From: Flavisphingomonas formosensis | GTDB taxonomy: Bacteria > Pseudomonadota > Alphaproteobacteria > Sphingomonadales > Sphingomonadaceae | Assembly: GCF_009755815.1 (NCBI RefSeq) | Contig: NZ_WRPK01000014.1 | Span: forward strand, 106,711-170,710 | Direction of reading: 5' to 3' | DNA: 64,000 nt | Shown here: one piece after another, positions 51,924-60,270 of the stretch | Layout of the letters: each line of letters begins with the position of its first letter | How positions within the stretch are numbered: the first letter of the stretch is position 1 | The notes under the pieces: generated by a model | Told to the model about the DNA's origin: nothing | What the model saw: only the letters and a program-made list of their open reading frames with translations | Databases searched by the model: none | Translations under genes and position numbers: made by a program

Positions 51924-52655
51924 TCAGGATGTCCGGGCTGCGGCAGGCCGATAGAAGATGTGGCTGTGGACCTTCGCGATCTTGTCCAGCGAGCTGATCC
52001 AATAGGGGACGATCCAGTCGGTGTGGTAATGGGTCGCCATGCCCACCGGCTTGAACACGGTCCCGGCGAGGGCATGGCGCGCGCGCAGGCGGGCATCGAC
52101 CCACCCGGTCCGTTCCGGCCGGCGCTGTCGCGAGCCGTCGCAGGTGAAGCTGAACTGGCAGCCGGTCTTGCGCTGGGATCCCTGATAGACGACGCCGCAT
52201 ACTGTCTTCGGAAAGCCGGGTGCGCGGACGCGGTTGAGGATCACCTGCATGACGGCGCGTTGCCCGCGAACGTCGGCGCCCGCCTCATACAGCGCCGCGG
52301 TCGCGAGGCAGTCCGTCGCCTGCAGCCGCGCGGCCGGCGTGCCCCGGAAAAAATAAGGCGGAGCCGCGCCGCCACGGCCCTTCACGAAGGGGATGGCGGC
52401 ATTGATCGCGCGCGCCTGTTCCATCGAGAGCGCCTCCTTGCGCTCCTCCCGCTTGTTCTCGAAATGACGATTGAGCACCGGAATGCCGATCGCCAGCACG
52501 ACGGCGCCGAGGAGGATGAAGGTGAAGAGCGCCTGCAGGCTGGACCGTCGGCGCCTGCTCCCTCGCCGTACCGCCTTGCCCCGCGCCGATGATCTGCCCC
52601 GCGCCCGCCGCTTCGCCATGCGATCGATCAGTCCGAACCCGAAAATGGAGACCAC
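51924..52655 (-). CDS. SleB-like cell-wall hydrolase
   Basis: A 243-residue membrane-anchored protein; a shorter start at 52,619 (MAKRRARG) is possible. A highly basic N-terminal tail precedes one transmembrane helix (about 41-61, LQALFTFILLGAVVLAIGI). The periplasmic part is a Hydrolase_2/SleB domain with LATAALYEAGADVRGQRAVMQ (catalytic Glu near 124) and CQFSFTCDG. Such enzymes cleave peptidoglycan glycan strands during growth. Monocistronic. Confidence 0.87.
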   Translation of the reverse strand: MVSIFGFGLIDRMAKRRARGRSSARGKAVRRGSRRRRSSLQALFTFILLGAVVLAIGIPVLNRHFENKREERKEALSMEQARAINAAIPFVKGRGGAAPPYFFRGTPAARLQATDCLATAALYEAGADVRGQRAVMQVILNRVRAPGFPKTVCGVVYQGSQRKTGCQFSFTCDGSRQRRPERTGWVDARLRARHALAGTVFKPVGMATHYHTDWIVPYWISSLDKIAKVHSHIFYRPAAARTS

Positions 52656-52800
52656 GCCATCACCGCTGGCTTCATAGCCGAGTGGGCGCCGCCCTCAAGC
52701 CCGACTATTTGGACCGAAACTCGACGAACATATTCGATCAAATCAGAATGCACTATAATGAGGCGATTTAATCAGACGTATGCGCATGATTGTCGGGTGG

Positions 52801-53766
52801 CTATTGCGCTAGGCGTTCCCGATTGGCGGCGATCGAGATGCCGAGTTCGTCATAGTTGGTTAGCGGCAGATGCAGCGTGCTGATGTCTTCGACTTCAGCC
52901 CAGTGTCGCGCAATCTCTTCCGGACTGGGCGGCGCATCCAGGCTCGACAGCCATCCTTGCGCCTCTCCGACGATCACCCGTGCATAGCGATTGCCGGCCT
53001 GGGAATAGACGCTGTGAGAGCTGCGGCAGGCACGGCTGGCCAGATAGACGACCAGCGGGGCGGTATATTCCGGCCTGAGCGCCGGCAGCAGCGTGGTGAA
53101 GTCGACCCGTTCGACGGAGGCCATGAAATCCGCATTGTCGCGAAAGCCCTGCTTGATGTTGCCGGCCAGCGCGGTCATCGCATTGGGCATCACGACGTTG
53201 GAGAGGATGCCGAAGGGTGATCCTTCCAGTGCGACTACGTTGGACAGGCCGAGCAGCCCGGTCTTGGCGGCGCCGTAAGCGGCGTGCCAAGCGTGGCCGA
53301 ACATTCCGGAAGAGGATCCGGTGAAGACGATGCGGCCATAGCCCGCCGTCTTCATCACGCGGAAGACGGGCTGGGCGAGATGGAAGGCGCCCTTCAGGTG
53401 GATCGCGATCATTGCGTCGATATCGGTATCGGTCAGATCCTCGAATGCATCGTCGAGCAGGACGCCGGCATTGTTGATCAACGCGTCGATCCGGCCGTAG
53501 GCGGCCAGCGCGTCCGCGACGATGGCGTCGCCGCCCGCGCGCGTCGCGACGCTGTGCAGGCTCGTGATCGCTTCGCCGCCGGCGGCGCGGATGGCGTCGA
53601 CCACCTCTTCGGCGCGGGCACGCCCTGGGCCGTCGAGATCGTTGACCACCACCTTTGCGCCGCGCTCCGCAAAGGCGAGGGCGTAGGCCCGGCCGATGCC
53701 GGCGCCGCCTCCCGTGACGATCACGCTCTGTCCGGCAAAGTCGATAGGCTGCGCATCGTCCGTCAT
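52801..53766 (-). CDS. Short-chain dehydrogenase/reductase
   Basis: A 321-residue SDR. Cofactor motif TGGGAGIG (18-25), DLD at 43-45, NNAG (98-101), catalytic S151-153 region and Y164-x3-K168. The C-terminal 120 residues extend beyond the usual 250-residue core and resemble the dehydrogenase part of MFE-2/17-beta-HSD4 proteins. AGGGGG precedes the ATG at 53,766. It follows the arylsulfatase-receptor pair on the same strand, 174 bases after the receptor stop, and may act on the imported alcohol or steroid product; inference. Confidence 0.9.
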   Translation of the reverse strand: MTDDAQPIDFAGQSVIVTGGGAGIGRAYALAFAERGAKVVVNDLDGPGRARAEEVVDAIRAAGGEAITSLHSVATRAGGDAIVADALAAYGRIDALINNAGVLLDDAFEDLTDTDIDAMIAIHLKGAFHLAQPVFRVMKTAGYGRIVFTGSSSGMFGHAWHAAYGAAKTGLLGLSNVVALEGSPFGILSNVVMPNAMTALAGNIKQGFRDNADFMASVERVDFTTLLPALRPEYTAPLVVYLASRACRSSHSVYSQAGNRYARVIVGEAQGWLSSLDAPPSPEEIARHWAEVEDISTLHLPLTNYDELGISIAANRERLAQ

Positions 53767-53820
53767 GGCGTCCCCCCTTGTCCCCGCTCTCTCGCGGACT
53801 CGTCTGGTCGCCATCTGTAA

Positions 53821-53844
53821 GCCTTCCCGCTTGCGGGAGAAGGC
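53821..53844. terminator. Hairpin between receptor and SDR genes
   Basis: GCCTTC-CCGC-TT-GCGG-GAGAAGGC folds into a stem with a two-base bulge. It lies downstream of the receptor stop. No T-tract follows on either strand, so it may be an RNA-processing or partial stop signal; this TTCCCGCTTGCGGGA type of palindrome is common in sphingomonad intergenic DNA. Confidence 0.4.
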
Positions 53845-53940
53845 CGGATGAAGGGCATTGTCGTTTTTCTTCAAGACATCAAAGAAGAAAGACGGCCCTC
53901 GTCCAGTCTCTCTCGCAAGCCGGAGAGGCGTTGCGCTCCG

Positions 53941-56286
53941 CTAGAAATCGAAGCGCACGTCGATGCCGTAGGTCCTCGGTTCCGCGAAGACGCCGCCCGC
54001 AAAGCCCAGCGAGCCGAAGTCGATCGCGGAATAGAGATAGTCGCGGTTGGTGATGTTCTTGCCCCACAGCGCGACCGTGGCCTTGCTCCGCCCCAGGTCG
54101 ATCTCCGACAGCGCCACGCGTGCGTCGAAGCGGCCGACCGGGCCGTCGGTGATCACGCTGTTGAACGGATTGAGCCGATCGAGCGGATGGAACCAGATGC
54201 GGCCGCGATAGGTATAGTCGAGCCGAGCCATCAGCTTGCCGATGGCCATTTCGGGAAAGTCGTACTGGACGCCGGCATTGGCGGTCGTGCTCGCCGAATA
54301 ATGGAAGCGCGCCTCGTCGGACACGTCGATGAGGGCATTCGTCGCCGGATCGCGGATGATGAAGCTCTTGAACTTGCGATCCACATAGCCGAATGCGCCG
54401 TTGATCGTCAGGCCGCGCACCGGCCGCGCGAGCACGTCCATTTCCACCCCGGTATAGCTGGCCTTGCCGGCATTGACGGTAAGGCTGGAGGCGCCGCCGC
54501 TGCCGGCGAGGAACTGGCTGACCTGCAGATCCTTGTAGCGGGAATGGAAGCCGGTGAGGTTGAAGCGCAGTCGCCGGTCGAACAGCTCGGTCTTCACGCC
54601 GCCTTCGTAGGAGATGATCTTCTCCGGATCGAAGCTGCCGCCCACCGATCGCGGATTGAAGCCGCCCGCCTTGTAGCCGGTGGCGACGCGCGCATAGGCC
54701 ATGATGTCGCGGGTCAGCTTATAGTCGGCGCTGACGGCATAATTGACCTGGCTGAAGCTGGCCTTGAGCTGCCGGATCTGGGCGACCGGGGCGGTCTGGT
54801 TGAGCTTCTTCTTGTCCTCGGTGTAGCGCAGGCCGCCCGTGATGTCGAAGCGATCGGTGACGTGGATCGTCGCCTGGCCGAACAGGGCCTTCGATTCGCT
54901 ATGGTGCGAATAAGTGAGGGCAGGGCTCAGCGCCACGCCGAAGCTGTTGGTGACGATGCCGGGCCCCAGCGGGATCGGAACCGGCGAAGGCAATACGAGG
55001 CTGAGCTGCTGCGGATTGTTCTCGCGCGCATTCTCCTTGAAGTAGAAGGCGCCGAGCACGAAGTCGGCCGTCGTGCCGATCTTCCCGATCAGGTTGAATT
55101 CCTGCGAAACCTGGTCCTGATGCCGCTTATTCTGTGCCGAGAACAGGTTGAACGGCCGGACGCCGAGCGGGATGAAGGCATTGGGCGGCGCGAGGATCGC
55201 CGGGCTGACCTGGAAACCGACCAGCCCGGAATTGCCGTCGAGATCGGTCTGCGCGACGCGATTGTTCCATTTGCGGTAGCCGGTCAGCGAGCGCAGCGTC
55301 AGCGTGTCGGCCAGGTCGAGCTCGATCTTGAGCGTGTGGCCCATGATCTCGTCCCGGTTCGGCCCCTGATCGAGGCTGAGCGTCTTCAGCCGCTTGCGGG
55401 AAATCTGCGCGGTGCTGCCGCCCAGCTGCGGCGAGAGTGCGAGATAGGCGGCGATATCCGCACGCACCGCCATCAGCTGGAAGGGTACGGAGGAGCTGTT
55501 GCTGTCGTTATAGTCGAATGCATAGTCGATGCGGATCGGGCCACCCTTGTCATAATTGGCGGCGATGCGGAAAGCGTCGACATTATAGGCGCCAGGATCG
55601 CGCTTGGCGGGCGCGTTGAGATCGTTGGCATAGCCGTTGCGCTGCTTGTGCAGATAGGACAGCTTGAAACGCAGGCCGCTGTCGCCGAGTTCGCCCGTAT
55701 CCACCGTCGTTCGCGACTGGAAATAGTTGAAGCGGCCGTAGCTGAAGGTCTGGCTGGCCTTGAACGTGTCTGCGGGACGGGCGGTGATTAAATTCACTGC
55801 GCCGCCGGTGGTGTTGCGACCGTAGAGCGTGCCCTGCGGACCGCGCAGCACCTCGACCCGCTCGAGATCGACCAGATCGAACACTGCGCCCGCGCTGCGC
55901 CCGATCACGACGCCGTCGACATAGACGCCGACGGGCGCGTCGATGGTCAGCACCGGATCCGCCTCGCCGATGCCGCGAATGTGGATCGCGACGTTGGTCG
56001 TCGAGGAGGGCGTGATCGTGGTGGTCAGGTTCGGCACCGATCCGCTGATGTCGGCGATGTCCATGATGCGGCGAGCCTCCAGCACGTTGCGCGTGATCGC
56101 GCTGACCGCCAGCGGCGTGTCCTGCAGGTTTTCGGCGCGCTTCTGTGCCGTCACGATGATTTCTTCCAGCCCCGTGCCGGGCGTGGAGGCGGGGGGCGCC
56201 TCCTGTGCCCATGTGGGGACGGCCGCGCCCGAAAACAGCGCAGCCGTGCACAGCAGAGCCAGGCGGCCCTTCGTCGTCCTCTTCAT
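53941..56286 (-). CDS. TonB-dependent outer-membrane receptor
   Basis: A 781-residue receptor with signal peptide to about residue 27 (AVPTWAQE), TonB-box-like EIIVTAQKRAEN (about 43-54), plug with VEVLRGPQGTLYGRNTTGGAVN and a barrel ending TYGIDVRFDF. GAAGGAG precedes the ATG. It follows the arylsulfatase gene by 79 bases on the same strand, so the two probably form an operon handling a sulfated substrate. Confidence 0.92.
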   Translation of the reverse strand: MKRTTKGRLALLCTAALFSGAAVPTWAQEAPPASTPGTGLEEIIVTAQKRAENLQDTPLAVSAITRNVLEARRIMDIADISGSVPNLTTTITPSSTTNVAIHIRGIGEADPVLTIDAPVGVYVDGVVIGRSAGAVFDLVDLERVEVLRGPQGTLYGRNTTGGAVNLITARPADTFKASQTFSYGRFNYFQSRTTVDTGELGDSGLRFKLSYLHKQRNGYANDLNAPAKRDPGAYNVDAFRIAANYDKGGPIRIDYAFDYNDSNSSSVPFQLMAVRADIAAYLALSPQLGGSTAQISRKRLKTLSLDQGPNRDEIMGHTLKIELDLADTLTLRSLTGYRKWNNRVAQTDLDGNSGLVGFQVSPAILAPPNAFIPLGVRPFNLFSAQNKRHQDQVSQEFNLIGKIGTTADFVLGAFYFKENARENNPQQLSLVLPSPVPIPLGPGIVTNSFGVALSPALTYSHHSESKALFGQATIHVTDRFDITGGLRYTEDKKKLNQTAPVAQIRQLKASFSQVNYAVSADYKLTRDIMAYARVATGYKAGGFNPRSVGGSFDPEKIISYEGGVKTELFDRRLRFNLTGFHSRYKDLQVSQFLAGSGGASSLTVNAGKASYTGVEMDVLARPVRGLTINGAFGYVDRKFKSFIIRDPATNALIDVSDEARFHYSASTTANAGVQYDFPEMAIGKLMARLDYTYRGRIWFHPLDRLNPFNSVITDGPVGRFDARVALSEIDLGRSKATVALWGKNITNRDYLYSAIDFGSLGFAGGVFAEPRTYGIDVRFDF

Positions 56287-56365
56287 AATGCTCCTTCAGT
56301 CCCTGTCGGTTTGGCTGTCAGTCGTCTGTTCTTGTTCTTCTTTTCTTGGAGGATCGCCGCGTTCG

Positions 56366-58738
56366 TCAGCGCGGCTTCACCTCGATTCGCTCGATCCCGC
56401 CGTTGAAGGTCGAGCCGCCGGGCAGATCGACGACCGTCGCACCCGTATCGCGGCCGGTGTCGAAGGTTTCGCCCAGGCCGGCGGCGATGAGGATGGTGCG
56501 TCCAATGCGTCCCTGTCCGATCTCCCGTCCGTCGAGCGAGATGCGCAGCGTGCCGCCCTCGCCGGGCGCGCCGGACAGATCATAGTCGTAGCGTAGCTTA
56601 GCCGGACCGGGCTTCACCGTTTCGGCCGCTGCGATGCGGAACAGATCCTTCGGATCCTGCGACGCGGCTTCGACGACGACCGGCCGGCCGTCCTCGAAGT
56701 GGAAGCTCCAGCCGCCGAAGCGGCTGCCGCTGGCGATCAGCACGCCGCGCGCGCCTTCGGGCGGCACGATGATGTCCGCGTCGATGGTGAAGGAGCGGAA
56801 GTTGATCGGCGGCGCCTTGGGCTGCGCCACGCTGATGTCCGCACCCCAATAGACGTAGCGGCGCGGCTGCTGCGGCGGCCGGTTGCCGGCGGCGCGGATG
56901 CTGCCCTGCCGGTCGTCCAGCGGCAGGACCTTGTTGCGCTTCGCTTCCTCCATCCACAACGCCTGCAGCGCGGCGAGGCGTTTCGGCTCGGTCGCGGCCA
57001 GATCGCGCGCTTGGCTGAAGTCGCGATCGAGATTGTAGAGTTCCCACTTATAGTCGGTCGGCAGGCCGGTGGATCCGCCCGCTTTCCAGGGCAGGCGGCC
57101 CGGCGTGGTGCTGGCCATCCACCCATGATCGTAAATGGCGCGATTGCCGACCAGCTCGAAATATTGGGTCGTGTGACGTTCGGGCGCCTTGGCGGCGTCG
57201 AAGCTGTAGGTGAGGCTGACGCCGTCGACCCTTTGCTGTTTCGCGCCGTCCACCGTCTCGGGAATGGGAATGCCCGCTGCGTCCAGGATCGTCGGCATGA
57301 TGTCGGTCACATGCGCGAACTGGCTGCGGATGCCGCCCGGCCGGTGAATGCGCTGCGGCCAGGACACCACCATGCCGTTGCGCGTGCCGCCGAGATGCGA
57401 GCCGACCTGCTTGGTCCACTGGAAGGGCGAGTTGGTGGCCCAGGCCCAGCCGACCGGATAGACCTGATAGCTGTCGGGACCGCCCATCTTGTCCATCGCG
57501 GCGAGGAGCGAGGCCGTATCTTCCCGCATCCCGTTGGCGAGCGTGCCGAGCTCGTTCATCGAGCCGCCGAGATCGCCTTCGGGGCTCGCGCCATTGTCGC
57601 CTTCGATGAAGATGACGAGCGTGTTGTCGCGTTCGCCCATCCGGTCGAGCTCGTCGAGCACGCGGCCGATCTCATGGTCCTGATAGGCGAGCATGCCCGC
57701 ATAGACTTCCATCATCCGCGCATAGGCGCGGCGCTGATCGTCGCTCAGCGTATTCCAGGCGGGGATGGCAACCGGGCGGGGGGTGAGTGCGGTGTCGCGC
57801 GGGGCGATGCCGAGTGCTTTTTGCCGGGCGAGGCTCTGTTCGCGCAGCCTGTCCCAGCCCATGTCGAACTGACCCTTGAAGCGCTCGATCCATTCCTTGG
57901 GCGCCTGGTGCGGCGCATGGGCGCTGCCGGGGGCGAGATAGGCGAAGAAGGGCTTTTCCGGCGCGGCCGCGCGCTGGTTGTGCAGCCATCGGATGAGGTC
58001 GTTGGCGAGGAAATGGTCCAGCGTCTCGCTGTTCGATGGGGGCGTCTCGACTGGATTGGTGCCGCGATAGAGCTTCGGCCGCCATTGATTGGTATCGCCG
58101 CCGATGAAGCCGTAGAAATATTCGAAGCCGAGCCCCGTCGGCCAGAGATCGAAAGGGCCGGCCGTGGAATCGTCGCGGCCCTGTGGAATATTGTGATGCT
58201 TGCCGAAGAAGGCGGTGTTGTAGCCGTTGAGACGCAGTATCTCGGCAATGCTTGCGGCCGATCGCGGGATTACCGACCAATATCCGGGATAGCCGCTTGC
58301 GGTGTCCGTCACCATACCGGTGCCGACGGCATGATGGTTGCGCCCCGTGAGCAGGGCGGCGCGCGTCGGCGAGCACATGGCGGTGGTATGGAAGCGGTTG
58401 TAGCGCAGGCCGCGCTCGGCCAGGCGGTCGAGCGCCGGAGTGGGGATCGGGCCTCCGAAGGTGCTGGCGGCTGCGAAGCCGACATCATCGGTCATGATCA
58501 GAAGCACGTTCGGCGCTCCCGCCGGCGCGCTCACGGGCGGCTGATAGGCGGGCCGGGAATCGGCGAAGGTCGTGCCGATCGTTCCCGCGAAAGGCACAGG
58601 CGGATGCGGCAGCTCGACGCCCGGCACGGGCTGGCCCGAGGTCGTCGGCGTCGCTGGGGTTGCTGCGCTGGCCTGTGCGAGCGCGTGGCCCGAACAGGAT
58701 AGTCCCATCAGCGCTGCGATCGCAGAGCGTCGAATCAT
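56366..58738 (-). CDS. Secreted arylsulfatase
   Basis: A 790-residue sulfatase homologous to the one at 39,626. Signal peptide to residue about 21 (SGHALAQ). The metal-site aspartates are D84-D85 in NVLLIMTDDVGF; the formylglycine motif is C122-S-P-T-R; GKHHNIPQG and EGDNGASPEG follow. The C-terminal domain is beta-rich. The start at 58,738 has GGGGAGG nine bases upstream, preferred over an in-frame ATG at 58,801 that lies beyond the operator. The gene is divergent from the double-TetR gene, with a palindromic operator between. Confidence 0.92.
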   Translation of the reverse strand: MIRRSAIAALMGLSCSGHALAQASAATPATPTTSGQPVPGVELPHPPVPFAGTIGTTFADSRPAYQPPVSAPAGAPNVLLIMTDDVGFAAASTFGGPIPTPALDRLAERGLRYNRFHTTAMCSPTRAALLTGRNHHAVGTGMVTDTASGYPGYWSVIPRSAASIAEILRLNGYNTAFFGKHHNIPQGRDDSTAGPFDLWPTGLGFEYFYGFIGGDTNQWRPKLYRGTNPVETPPSNSETLDHFLANDLIRWLHNQRAAAPEKPFFAYLAPGSAHAPHQAPKEWIERFKGQFDMGWDRLREQSLARQKALGIAPRDTALTPRPVAIPAWNTLSDDQRRAYARMMEVYAGMLAYQDHEIGRVLDELDRMGERDNTLVIFIEGDNGASPEGDLGGSMNELGTLANGMREDTASLLAAMDKMGGPDSYQVYPVGWAWATNSPFQWTKQVGSHLGGTRNGMVVSWPQRIHRPGGIRSQFAHVTDIMPTILDAAGIPIPETVDGAKQQRVDGVSLTYSFDAAKAPERHTTQYFELVGNRAIYDHGWMASTTPGRLPWKAGGSTGLPTDYKWELYNLDRDFSQARDLAATEPKRLAALQALWMEEAKRNKVLPLDDRQGSIRAAGNRPPQQPRRYVYWGADISVAQPKAPPINFRSFTIDADIIVPPEGARGVLIASGSRFGGWSFHFEDGRPVVVEAASQDPKDLFRIAAAETVKPGPAKLRYDYDLSGAPGEGGTLRISLDGREIGQGRIGRTILIAAGLGETFDTGRDTGATVVDLPGGSTFNGGIERIEVKPR

Positions 58739-58760
58739 GTACAATCCTCCCCGATTGTCG

Positions 58761-58781
58761 CCGTACTGTACGGTATCGTAC
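58761..58781. promoter_or_regulatory. Palindromic operator between arylsulfatase and double-TetR genes
   Basis: CCGTACTGTACGG (58,761-58,773, perfect) overlaps GTACGGTATCGTAC (58,768-58,781, outer GTAC arms). Repeated GTAC half-sites at seven- to ten-base spacing in a divergent intergenic region are typical of TetR operators. A protein with two HTH domains could contact two pairs of half-sites. Confidence 0.65.
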
Positions 58782-58836
58782 GTAGGTGACAAGATGTTCA
58801 CATTGCGCGACGAGCCCGCGCTGTCAGAATAGGTAT

Positions 58837-60120
58837 GTGAAGGTGCACGATCGAAAGGACGACGCGCAGCGTCGGATCATTGCCGCGGCGCAAGCGGAAA
58901 TGATCGAGCACGGCTATGCCGACGCGAATGTCGATCGCATCGCGGCGCGTGCGAATACCAGCAAGCAGACCATTTATTTGTGGTTTCCGGCCAAGGAGCG
59001 TCTTCTCGTCGCCGCCGTCAAAGCCGGACTTGCGGTCGCTTCGGAACGGGGTGTTCCGTCGCTCGTCGCTCTTGCACCCCTCGATGCCTTGAAGCGTCTG
59101 GCCAAATGGGCGCAGCAGCGCAGCCTCGATCCGGTCAATCAGGGGCTGTACCGCGTCAACATCGCAGCCGCGAATCTCGTGCCAGAACTGGCGGATGAGG
59201 CGCACGTCCTGCGCCGCCGTGCCGCCTCCCCGATGCAGGCCTATATCGAGACGCTCTCGGTGCAGGGCGCCCGCAATGTCGGCGATCCGATCGCGGCGGC
59301 GGGCCGCTTCGGCGTGCTGGCCATCGCCGGTATCGACGATCTCGTCCGCAGCCTGCCGGCCGACGGCTGCGCGCTGGACGCGCGATCGGATTCGGTCGCG
59401 CGGCTGTTCCTCTACGGCTGGCGAAAGGAGGGGGAGATGGTCTCGCCCGGTGCCGAGGCCTTGCGGGCCGCGGGCGAACTCGCCTTGTTCCGCAGCTATG
59501 ATCCGCCGGCCAGCGATCCGCCTTCTTCCGGTGCACGCAGCCGGCTCGCCAGCGAGCGCATCGAGCTGCTGCTCGATACGGCGGCGCGCGCCTTTCTGGA
59601 AAAAGGGTTCAGGCACGCGGCGGTCGATGCGATCTCCGCCGCAACCGGTATTTCCAAGATGACCATCTATCGCCAGTTTGGCGACAAGGAGACGCTGTTC
59701 GAACGCGCCATCACCAGCTTTGCCGGACGCATCGCGCGCGAACGGCGGCCGCTGCCGCTGGCGGGCGAAACCCGGGACGCGCTCATGGCAGCGGCGATGG
59801 CGCTCGATGTGCGCCATGCCAGGCAGGATGTGGTCCGTCTGCTGCGTCTGGCCGTCACCGAGGCGCAGCGCTGGCCCGTGCTGGCCCATGCGATACTCGA
59901 TATGCTGCGCTCCGACGATCTTCGGGAGATCGCGGATTTCCTCGCGGCGCGGCATGTTTCTGGCGAACTCAGGATCGACGATCCGCTGCTCGCCGCAAGC
60001 CATTTCCGTTTGCTGGCGATACGCGGCAACATGCGGCTCACCGGCACGAGCGGTGACGCTATGGCGGAGGAAGACCATGCGCGCGAAGTCGTTTCGCTGG
60101 TGATGGACGGCGTGTGGTGA
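58837..60120 (+). CDS. Tandem double TetR-domain regulator
   Basis: A 427-residue protein, about twice the usual TetR length. The GTG at 58,837 places the first HTH correctly. TetR_N domain 1: residues about 10-57 (QRRIIAAAQAEMIEHGYADA, SKQTIYLWFPAKERLL). A helical ligand domain follows (about 60-215). TetR_N domain 2: about 240-290 (RIELLLDTAARAFLEKGFRH, ISKMTIYRQFGDKETLF), then a second helical domain. So two complete TetR units are fused in one chain. It probably represses the divergent arylsulfatase-receptor genes through the GTAC palindromes. Confidence 0.87.
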   Translation: MKVHDRKDDAQRRIIAAAQAEMIEHGYADANVDRIAARANTSKQTIYLWFPAKERLLVAAVKAGLAVASERGVPSLVALAPLDALKRLAKWAQQRSLDPVNQGLYRVNIAAANLVPELADEAHVLRRRAASPMQAYIETLSVQGARNVGDPIAAAGRFGVLAIAGIDDLVRSLPADGCALDARSDSVARLFLYGWRKEGEMVSPGAEALRAAGELALFRSYDPPASDPPSSGARSRLASERIELLLDTAARAFLEKGFRHAAVDAISAATGISKMTIYRQFGDKETLFERAITSFAGRIARERRPLPLAGETRDALMAAAMALDVRHARQDVVRLLRLAVTEAQRWPVLAHAILDMLRSDDLREIADFLAARHVSGELRIDDPLLAASHFRLLAIRGNMRLTGTSGDAMAEEDHAREVVSLVMDGVW

Positions 60121-60270
60121 GTGGCTGCGGGTGCCGCCCATGCGCCGAAGGTGCATTTACAAACAGCGCCGGAGCTCTTCGCCAGTAACATTTCGCTATG
60201 GTGTCGATGTGCTGGGCGCGGCACCATCCCGTCAGGCGAACGCGAAGAATCGCGAACCGAGGAGAGAGCG

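Noticed and set aside
53848..58702. Two long plus-strand frames opposite the receptor and arylsulfatase
   Set aside because: Shadows of confident minus-strand genes in GC-rich DNA.
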